DNA from: Acholoe squamosa
Lineage: Eukaryota > Annelida > Polychaeta > Phyllodocida > Polynoidae
Direction: 5' to 3'
Length of the DNA: 64,000 nucleotides
NCBI GenBank assembly: GCA_949317995.1
Contig: OX439040.1
Location: 74,621,972 to 74,685,971 of the forward strand
Shown here: positions 54,526 through 64,000 of the stretch, one piece after another
Position numbering within the stretch: position 1 is the first letter of the stretch
Layout: each line of letters starts with the position of its first letter
The notes under the pieces: generated by a model
The model's input: the letters and a program-made list of their open reading frames with translations, nothing else
Database searches by the model: none
What the model was told of the DNA's origin: nothing
Position numbers and translations under genes: made by a program

Positions 54526-55445
54526 TAATCACCTAATTACCCATCTCATCTCATCACTACCAACATACAGCCAGTTGTTGTGTTTACAAAGACACATTCA
54601 TTTGTGAATAAGTGATATCGCAATAGAAATGGAAGACCTGCTACTAAAACTGTGAAGATTTAATTCATTGTACTTTAAATCTTAATATTAGACCATTTAA
54701 ACGTTCAGAATCAAGCACTTTTTCTAACTGTTGCAGTTGATTGAATTATCAATTACACTGGGTAGACATAAAAGAAAATGTAAATTTCAAAAATCAAAAT
54801 TGCATCTTCAGGATACAACATCCTAATTGTGCTTCCCTAACATCGCATAGGATAGGCAGGGAAATGATTACAGAGACAATTACAAGGACTAGACTCTCAA
54901 AGATAAGTCCTAACCCTGTAAGGCTCACTAATGCATCAGTCAGTGCGCTATTACAATATGTTGTTATGATGCAACAAGGTTGTGCTTACAAGCATACTCT
55001 CAAGCACTGCATTGGTGAATCATTATTTCTGCAGAGGGTTGCCTTGATACATGAATGCTGTGTTGGCCCACAATACTACATTGCACCACCAGCCTTTGAC
55101 TGGATAAGAAAACTGGAAATGGGATTACACCTTCAATGATAAGTTTCAATCAACAGAGTAAGGTTTTTAAGACTTGGGCTAAGTCTAAATAAGGGGCTGG
55201 CTGTTTGTGAGACAGACTGATAAGGAGGAGAGAACAGCTGACAAAGAAATCTACTTTAACTATCTGAACGGCTGCATGATACCTTCAGTTCCATATGTCT
55301 GTGTTCACAGTGTTTGGTCCAGTGCCGCTAAGTCTAAGCCTTACCACTGCAACACTCATTAAATAAAATATATCTAATTAACACCCTTTTCCCTTTATCT
55401 GCTAACAAAATATAAACCTTTAACCTGTAAAGGGTGACGATACAT

Positions 55446-55795
55446 AGAGAGAACTAAACGACCATGGTGTACAAGGTGGCTGATCCACCACAAGGGAGTC
55501 GTCTCCCCCGAGGGGTGGATCGGCCACCGAGTACACCAGGGGAGTTTAGTTCTCTATTTATTTTATGTTTTTAGAGGGTTTAAATAAGGAAAAATCCGCA
55601 AAATCCGGTACCGTAGTTCCCCGTACGAGCGACGGTCTGCCATTTTGAATGTTTACATGCGCCCGGAACGAGGCTGCAGTGGTGGATCGGCCGCTGTGGT
55701 GGATCCGCACATGTTAAACCACTGGGGGTGTGGCGATCGGCCCTGCAATGCTATCTCTATGGGAAGAAGTTATTCACATAAAATAAATTATAACA
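55446..55795. mobile_element. Hairpin element dated by an empty site
   Basis: The left arm 55448-55488 and right arm 55514-55555 are complementary (AGAGAACTAAAC / GTTTAGTTCTCT, GGTGTAC / GTACACC, GATCCACC / GGTGGATC). A tail follows containing CTGCCATTTTGAATG and CGATCGG words. In the paralogous segment (9740-9762) TAAAGGCTGTTGGTACATTG runs directly into GACATGATGCCC, so the whole stretch is an insertion here. Confidence 0.65.
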
Positions 55796-56879
55796 TGATG
55801 CCCGGGGGTCATCATGATATATGAATACAGCCCGGGTGAGCATCATTCCAAACCTGTAGGGTTGATGCAGTACTTAAGGGTTGCCTTGATGCAACACTTC
55901 ATTTGTTTATCATCAGGACCAAGAAAGTATAAGGAGCTAATGTATTAAGCCCCTAACCATGCTCTGCTCTCAGACCACTCTGTGATGGAGTGCAGTGTGT
56001 TGTGGTATGTGGCAGGCAGCAGATGGTTCTAATAACACTCTCATGCAATTTATCCTGAGTGTTTGACAGCTGTTTGAAATTTAACCCTCTCACAGCATCA
56101 TGATACCTCAAGATTCAGGCCAATATTTTGCTACAGTTGATTAAGTGACACAGTACCTTTTAGTAGTCCGAACACAGGACTGATGAGATGGTAATGCATG
56201 CTGCATCCTAGTATTATGATGAGCCATGTTTAGACCATACTGACATATATATGTGGCATATCAAGTGATGATAACGAAGTCCCCGAGCATTTAGTCAAAT
56301 TAATTCAGCACTGCTGAGTTGGTTGTGAAGATAACATTATTGGATCATGACTAAGAACGGGTAGAACATCATAGCAGTATGTGGTACCATCATTACTTTA
56401 GGTATGAGTACATATTATCTGGAAATCCCTCAGCTCCAGCATTTGCTGGAACAGGTACATTTGAAATGCCTCATGCCAGACCTAATAGGTGCACCTGTAG
56501 TAATATTTTGAGTGGTTTAAATACACTGTTTCATAGCATGGAATACTCACATATAATGAATTAGATACTTGAAGAACAATCCCAAACAGCTACAGTCTAT
56601 TGAGGCAACTGTGAGAGATAAAGTAGGGGAAAGTGAAATATAAAACCTGTACATAGATACCTGCATATCAACAGGAGTCTTGAAATGTCACTTGGTACAG
56701 CCTTTGCAGGCGATATAGGCCTACAAGATTAACTACCTTGTGATGGTCACACAAAGCCCTCCCCATCTATCCTTAACAGCAATTCTATGCTGCTTCAGGG
56801 GGTCCTCAGGGCCTTATTAGGGTCATCTCAGCCCAGAATTTATGTCCATTTGGGATCTTCTTCCAGTAATATTTCACTG

Positions 56880-58190
56880 TCAACCTCGTGGCCATAAGCA
56901 TGTTATGGCCAGGCTCCAACACACTCTCTAAAAACCTAGGACAATCCACATTTACTCAATATTCATTTAGTACCCAGCATTTTCTCATGCCACTTTGAAA
57001 ACAGGCAGGGAAGCTAAGGAGATTATGGCAGTGTTCATTCTATTGAGTGACAAAAGACCATGGATGTTTGAATATGGTAACTGTAAAGGCAAGTGTGAAA
57101 TGTTGTACTTGGCATAAAAATATGGACTTTTTTCACCGCATTAACTGTGTTACATATGAACCACAGCACATTAAAAAACGTTGGGCGAAAATACCACCTT
57201 ACCCTTCCTTTGGATGATGACTAGGCCAAACATTTCACTGTACACCATAAAGTAAAACTTGAAAAACAATGTTATGAAAAATCAATCTAGAAGCTACTCA
57301 TTTCAAGGATGATTAAACAAGGAAATTGGCTTTTAAAACATGTGTTGCATCGACTAAATGTAATAACAAAGTAACCTGTACTTTAAGTGATAGAAAAAAG
57401 AGGTCATGCTAAATTGCAAAATACAGGGAGGGGATGCTCATTTAGAAGAACTATTGAAACCCCTCTTTTAAGTAAGCATAACGATTCTCATATCTATGAG
57501 CAATAACAAGACTACTCCTTTTAGAAGTCTAATAAAGCTAGTCAGCAGTTAAACCGTCAACTCCGTGGCATTTAGCATGTTCTGGCTCAAACACACTCTC
57601 ACCTAAGACGATGCACATTAATTCAATGTCTATTTAGTACCTAGCATGTCACTTTGAAAACAGACAGGTAAGCTAGGGAAAGGTGGTGGTTCTGGTATCT
57701 TGTTCTCCCCCAAATAACTGCACTGTAATCAATTCAGTTTACAGTCTGTTGACTGACAAAAGACTGTGTTTGGTAATTGAAAAGGCAAGTCTGAAATGTT
57801 GTACATGACAATATAGTTATGCACTGCCATGCGTTATACTTGAACCACAGCACATTGAAAAATGTTGACCAAAATTTCGAATTTTGAATGATGACTAGGT
57901 CAAATATTTTACTCTAGATTTTGAATCAATCTAGAGGCCACTCCATTGCTTTGACAAGGAGACAGGCCTATAAATTTAAAAATGTGTTGCATCGACTAAT
58001 CATCTTTGATGGTGCTGTAACAACAAAGATTCGCTTCTGGAAAACACTCTTTCAAGAAGTGATAGAAATAATGAATTGCAAAATATAGAGAGGGGATGTT
58101 CATTTAGACGACCTATTGAAATCTGTCGTCTATGTAAGCATAATGATTCTCACAACTATAAGCAATAACAACATGTATAAAGTCATGTTA
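56880..58190. repeat. Local direct duplication of about 640 bp
   Basis: 56880-57530 and 57540-58190 share words in the same order: AACACACTCTC, CACTTTGAAAACAG, ACCACAGCACATT, TGTTGCATCGACTAA, AGAGGGGATG or GAGGGGATGCTCATTTAG, and GCAATAACAA. Copy 1 of the larger segment has room for one unit only (about 11890-12490). Confidence 0.65.
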
Positions 58191-59060
58191 AAACAAAAAA
58201 AAAGAACATCTTTTCTGATGAAAATCTACTGGCATGTTCGTTGAATTTCTTGAAGTGAAATTTAAAGATTGAGTACGATTATGGCAATTTGAATTGTATG
58301 ACCGTATTTTGGTGTTTCCCTTTGAATTATGAAGTATTGAGTCTTTTGGGTAATTCCAAATCAAATTTAGTAAAAGCACTTTCCACTGGTCCAGTCTGTT
58401 GTTCATGATGGGTTTTTTAGCTTTATGAATTTTGCATTCGTGTTGAGTCTGCTAGGGTTGTGGGTGAAGCATGGAATTACGGATTTGTATAAGTGATCAG
58501 ATCATAAGGAAGTTAAGGAACCCTTTTCATAAGTGTGTATGACTTGACTACTTGTACTAGCCCTTTAAGGTGCAAGGATTTTGACACTGAGAAATAAAAG
58601 CTTCCGTGAACTGAATATTATTACCCTTATAATTTAAGGAGGAGCACCCAAAGGCTCCTTTATCTCTTTTAAATGGAAAATGTTCTTTTGTCAGGATCAT
58701 GTGAATCCACCAAGCAAACAGGATATGAAATGTGGCAGAAAATAAGGTGCTAGAAATGGATGCAGCTACTGTGATCGGAAAACCCCATAAGGGCTACTGG
58801 TAAAAGTAGGTAATGACCATTTCTGTACTAGGCATGTACTAAATAAATTATGTTAGGGTTGTCTCCACAGGGTAAGGATGAAGTATAATAGTTGTGCTAT
58901 ATTAAGAAATGTCCTCCAGTTGCTATGATCTAACCCTAACAAACCAGCAGTGTTAGCCATGCAGTTAGATGGAGTTTATTCACATTGCATTGCTTCATGC
59001 CCGGGTGCAGATTCCAATTTAGGGTCTTATAGCAGGTATTAGGGAGTATTGAGGGTCTTA

Positions 59061-62000
59061 TGGAAGAGTGGCAAGGCCTGTGTGGAATAAGTCTGGCTTA
59101 ATAAGCATGAGCATTTAAGACCCTCCTAAGGGAGTGGTCGTTATTCATCAACAAAGGGGGATGGTGGGTTTTTCAAGCGGACATGCAGAAATGTTTTACG
59201 TCCCCCCCCCAGTCAAATGTTTTTGCGCCCCTCTTTAACTTTTAGTCCTATCCAGCCAAAGGGCCTTATGCCCTGATAGATTGCAGCCTGTACAAAAGGT
59301 TTCTTTTTCACCATGCTACACAGATGAGATGAAGGCTTAGTTTTTCAGGACTGAATATCTAAGATGAAAAAAATCAAGGAGAGAGGTCATTGAATTCTAC
59401 TCTTTGAACTCATTCAGATATCTAAAATTCTGAGGGTATTTATAAAGTAGCAATGGTTCTTGTTTTATGTTGTAAAAAACTTAAGAATGGTTCTGTTTAT
59501 AAGAGCTGACATGTAGCCCAAGGTCCTGCAATAGCCCAGAGCTAACAGTCTGACAATTTCTGTTAACCCGCTGACATTTTACCAGCTATACATCGTGTTC
59601 GCCAGGATTTTTGAACAGATTGAAACAAAATGATGATGCAATGCAGCATGCAGCATCAGCCTAATGTATGATAATACTCTAACATTCATTATTCAGAATT
59701 CTAGGAAGTAGTTGTGAACTTGGGAAAGTCAAATTGAGACAAATAATTGCTGTAACATGAGACTACTGCAGTGACATAGGAGGATAATGCAGCACCCCCT
59801 TGGAGATAACTGGGATCACTGTGTGGGTCATAGTCCAGACATGATCAGACTACTGATATGAGGCATTGGAGAAAAACATGCTGTCCTAGTAACACAGTGC
59901 CTTACTGCATTGTATTCTGTAGTTGTAGAACATAAACTGCTTCATTGCGTCGAAAAAGGGTGGTTCACTGCACAGTTTATGGGGATGATTGGTAGATCCG
60001 AAAGTCATTTCTTAGAGTGCGGGTCTCAGGACTTTTGCCTTTGTCAGGGCTTCAGACAGATCTATATCATCCAGCAGGTGGTAACCTAGAGAAGGATGTT
60101 GCAAGCAATGATCCCTCAATTACACACCTCTGAAAAACTTGACGATAAGATTAGTAAACAGAGCATTAGCCTCTTATACAAACAGAGACAAATCTGTCTG
60201 CGCATCCACTGGGCATTGTCTTTTGATGTCATTATGAGGGAGTGTACTTATTTAACAACAAGGGGAGGGGAATAGGTGGCTTTCTTGTATACACATTTTA
60301 TACACACCTTATTTATAAATGGGGTGCACCTTGTACATGGGGTATTACAATAACTTGTATAAATTTATAAATGGGGAGAAAGAAGGATTTCTGGCATTGT
60401 GGAAAGTGCATAAAAATGAGAAACCTCTATTGACAAAGAGGGAAACAGTAACATGAAAGAGGAGAAAGTGAGGGTACAGGGTTAGGTGTGTTTGTCTTGA
60501 GGAGAGAGGGGAAGCACAGAAGAATCCACAGATAAGAGTAGTAGGGATAGGTGAAGATGGGAAGGTAGGTGACTGAGGTGGGTTATACCAGGATTGAGCA
60601 AGCTGGTAAAGGTGTATCATTAACAGTCATTACCTGAAATGAATCATTTGAGATGAGATGACATCTATTTGATACAACCAATAATCTAGGCTATAGTTTA
60701 CAATCAGTGTACATGGGATGTTGTCAGTACATGCCTACTTCATGGCAATGTCTGTTGGCACATGCACTCAACCGATCAGCTCCCCTTATAGGCAGCCCCA
60801 AGATCAAACCATTACTGATTGGTCATGAGATTGGAGAGCTTGGAGATTTTGGTTTAAGCACTGACAAGGCAGGACATGGAATAATCCAATTTTTGCCTGA
60901 GTAGATTACACATGGATGAACACATAAACTGTGATGGGAGCTTTGATATTCAATGAGTATTATTCCTTTGAAATGAAAGTAGTGACAATGTCACTGCATC
61001 GACCTTCAGATTTACGCAGTGTAAAGTTGCTTAAATCCGCACTTAAAGTAGAAAGTTACTTAAAGTTTATGCTGCTTAAATCTGAAGGTTCATGCAGTGT
61101 GTGATGGGTGTTCAATGCAATTCATAACAGAATGATAGAAAATATGATGAAAATTCTTAAACCCCTCCTCCTAGAGGGTTAAAAGCATTAATTATACTCA
61201 GAAACTCGTTCACAAGCAGTAGTCCACTGTAAACAAGTGGAAATCTTGTAAATGACCACTCCCTCATTATGTAAGAGATTTGATGCAACACATTTCCTTT
61301 GTCTTATTGGCTAGGTTATAGGCGAACCCTCTATAAAGTGGCCATTGACCGAGGGACCGTTAAATTGATTAAGTGGTATAACCCCTGTACCCTACCTAAG
61401 GGTGATTAGCAATCTGGACACTGTGCTATGGACTCAAGCTTAATGCCTACGATTATAACCCACTGTGGTAGTGCAGGCTAAGTATCTGTTACATTATAGC
61501 CTTGATAACAGGGCAGTGGTGAATTCAGTGTATGGGAATTTAGAATAGTTCAGGAAAATCTCTCATACAACACTTTCAACACTTGTCAGTTCTTTGACTT
61601 CTTTGCCGGTTGTGTACAGACTCTTGTTCATCAAAGTAGATTATTGGTTATAGGATGTCAGATGGTTGGGAGGTGTGAAGTTGCACCTCTGCCATGGAAA
61701 TAAATGATAAACCAGCACCTTCATTGCTGGAATAGTGGTACACTGTCATGGGAAAGTGCAGCCAGTGACTACTGCAATGTTGGATTTTGGCCGAAGCCTT
61801 AGCTGCTGATTCATAAGAGAATGAGTGAATAAAAAGGATGAAACCCATGGACAGATGGCTATTGTGCCATCTGTAGCCAGTGGATGCAGCCTTTAAGTCT
61901 TATTAACCCCATACTCTATCTGTTGCATCAACCACCTGGGGACCATAAAACGGAAGAATGAGCCACTGTAATTGCATTGCAGTGAAGCAGTGTAGTTTCT

Positions 62001-63343
62001 ACAAACTCCATGAAAGTAATGATGAATCTCCCGCTACTTTAGGACAAGGATTTCACCATTATTTTGACATATTTTTACACTGCATTCTTTAAGGTTTTGC
62101 CTGTTGTCTGGCTCTATGCTGCACTTAAGACATATTTGCGCCTTGCTCTAAGATGTCGCCTGTCGTCCTTTATTGCCTGGTTGTCTGTTGGTTATTAGGC
62201 ATGAAGGCAAGGCTCTGTCTGGGTCAGACAGAGTCTACTAACACTTCAATGATGGTGCTTTGCCTCAAAACTTTGCATTCATTTTTTGTAAAATGATTCT
62301 CAAATCAATACTGATGAGTAACTGACCATTATCTATTTTCTACTTCACAATAACTCATTTGGAAAGTCATGCTAGGGAGAAAAGTCTTATCAGGGAGTGA
62401 CTCATCATGTATTATTATAACCAAAGCCCTATGTTGCCCTAAGGGGTAATGCCACTATAGTGAAGTGAAGGGGTCACAGGATAGACACACAAGGATGTAA
62501 GACCATCATCTATACAGAATAGGCCTATATTGCCTTAGGAAAGCCAGGTGACAAGGTTATCCTTTCAACTCACAAAGTGAGCATGGGCTTGTCTCTATTT
62601 TTATGACAGGTAGATTTAGTATTCTTGGAGATGGTCAGATATGAATACATGGACAATGAGCCAGAGGCACTTCACTAGAAGTGGGGATGAGTCCTGCCTT
62701 TCCTGTTGCATCAGAGGAATCTTTCTGTATACTTGATTTTCTACTACTCTGTATGTATCTTTTTACTACATTTTCACTATACACTGTAAAACTGGAATAC
62801 CATGCTATTTGTTATTGGTGACAGATGTATCTCTCTTGTAAATGTCAAAATGATGCATTGAAGATTATTCAAACTGAAAAAGAAAGAGTCAATAGAGTTT
62901 ACACAAATTTTTCTTGGATACTCTCTATCTTATGTTAGATATTACAACATGTCTATCAGGAGTGTCAGGACTATCAGGCTAGTCACTTAGGTGATATGGC
63001 ACAGGTTCATTATAGCAAGTGGATCTATCTAATGACCTCATTAACCACCATTTGACCTTGGACACCAACCGCAATATTGGATATGATCTTCATTGAAGAA
63101 GAAGAGGACAGTGGAGGTTAATGACAAGATCCCTAACATAAGTTATCTACACTCTACGAAATGACTGTTGAGCATGCCAGTCATCCCCATGAACTGAATA
63201 GTGAACTTTATCATATTTGTAATGCAGTGTAGTTTCTACAATTAAATCTGAGCAAACGGTACAATAAACTCTGTGTTACTTAGAATCTCAGAGGAAAAAG
63301 ATCACAAAAAATGCTTTGTCCTGTAGCAGAATTGCCATAATTG
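59061..63343. other. Unassigned intergenic DNA
   Basis: No gene, large repeat or paralogue of the FkbM exons was recognised. A small stem CTCTGTCTG-GG-CAGACAGAG-type repeat lies near 62211-62232. The remaining open frames are short and without motifs. Confidence 0.4.
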
Positions 63344-64000
63344 TGTAGAGGTACACTTTACTAAACCATAGGAGTTGGGTACCGTCTGACGTGGCGGGTG
63401 AGTCGAGTCGTCGGACGTTCCTCAGGTTCCGGATAGGTGGCAGCACCGATCCGGGTCTGTGGGGACATCTGACGACGAACACCTGGGTCCGTATATAAAG
63501 CCCAGGGCTCAGCCGCTACGTCAGAGGCCCTTCTGGCCTCCACACTATGTAAACCACTGTCTTTTAATATTAGCTGCCTCTTTGATATCATTCGGCAGCC
63601 GTGAGTGTGCATTAAGTAATAAACCTAACCGTTGGCATACACTTGGAATACTGTCTTACTCTTTCTTTCCGAATCGTAAGACCCGAACCCCCCCCAGGTC
63701 CGTAAGGCCACAAACCCTTACACTGGTGCCGTGACCAGTTAATTCTGGTGTATAGCCCGGACGTTATAACGTCCGAACGGCTAGTACATGGGTTAGACAC
63801 CCTTAGGGAAGCTAACCCAGCAGGGCAATCACTTGCCCAAGAGAATGGAAATGGATCGCTAATGCTCCAAGCCCATTCGGACTCACAAGATGCAGAATCA
63901 GCATCCTGGAGAGATCCCGGACCCCACTATAATGATAGTGAAGAGAATCTGCCAGACTCTGTACGACGCGAACAGTCCATACAGAGACATAGTAACTTAA
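63344..64000 (+). mobile_element. Ty3-type LTR element, copy 2 (5' end only)
   Basis: The 5' LTR spans 63344-63722 (379 bp, TGTAGAGG...CCCTTACA) and is followed by the same primer-binding site (TGGTGCCGTGACCAG), the same 18-base palindrome (63758-63775) and the start of the long first ORF. It runs off the window. Against the LTRs of copy 1 I count about five substitutions and a 2-base length change, so the copies are about 1.5-2 percent apart. It lies in the opposite orientation to copy 1. Confidence 0.92.

Larger units (their letters stand above)
48852..59060. repeat. Non-coding segment, duplicate copy 2 (paralogue of 5159-14700)
   Basis: Collinear with 5159-14700 in the same orientation and likewise without a recognised gene. 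Relative to copy 1 it carries extra inserts: a 339-bp element (49676-50014), a LINE fragment with a nested hairpin element (52350-54525) and a hairpin element (55446-55795). It also has a local direct duplication (56880-58190). The missing counterparts in copy 1 serve as empty sites for these inserts. Confidence 0.75.

Noticed and set aside
59061-63343. A second FkbM gene beside duplicate copy 2
   Set aside because: Expected if the duplication had included the gene, but no exon with the DIEGYE or GANIG motifs was found here.

Overview
The window looks like animal genomic DNA, most likely from a marine invertebrate. It has no operons. It contains one split gene with GT/AG introns, long AT-leaning non-coding stretches, and many transposons: tyrosine-recombinase retrotransposons, a Ty3-type LTR element, two LINEs, short hairpin elements, a tRNA-like short element and (TA)n tracts. 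I cannot name the species. A lophotrochozoan or an invertebrate deuterostome would both fit.

Layout. 1-4410 is a DIRS-order (Ngaro/PAT-like) tyrosine-recombinase retrotransposon on the minus strand, ending in a (TA)n tract. A small element of stacked hairpins plus a tRNA-like tail (4500-4705) sits in that tract and is followed by a promoter-like CRE/NRF1/YY1 motif cluster. About 5.16-14.7 kb is non-coding and is a diverged direct duplicate of about 48.85-59.1 kb. Each copy has gained its own short transposons. 16844-20158 (minus) holds five phase-consistent exons of an FkbM-type methyltransferase gene, probably a type II membrane protein, whose first exon or exons were not found. 21420-34280 (minus) is a young 12.9-kb Ty3/Gypsy-type element with 377-bp LTRs that differ at one base and a 4-bp target duplication. 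It carries a long coiled-coil and Gly/Asn-rich gag-region ORF, a zinc-knuckle gag ORF, a 1361-codon pol with a C-terminal AT-hook, and two unusual GC-rich ORFs downstream of pol. About 34.3-38.6 kb is mostly unassigned, with a SINE-like piece and one possible decayed exon. About 38.6-42.05 kb is a LINE with a poly(A) tail. 44.4-48.5 kb is a second, decayed copy of the tyrosine-recombinase element, on the plus strand. Inside the second duplicate lie a 339-bp terminal-inverted-repeat element, a LINE fragment interrupted by a hairpin element, a second hairpin element and a local tandem duplication. 63344-64000 is the 5' end of a second copy of the Ty3-type element, on the plus strand.

The most unusual object is the 12.9-kb LTR element. 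Its two post-pol ORFs (C2H2-like fingers in one; a basic Arg/Ser N-terminus and coiled coil in the other) match no family I recognise. They are preceded by a spacer with two perfect CRE sites and an E-box. The element also has an 18-base perfect palindrome next to its primer-binding site and a hairpin-rich 1.5-kb tail. The only confident host gene is the FkbM methyltransferase.
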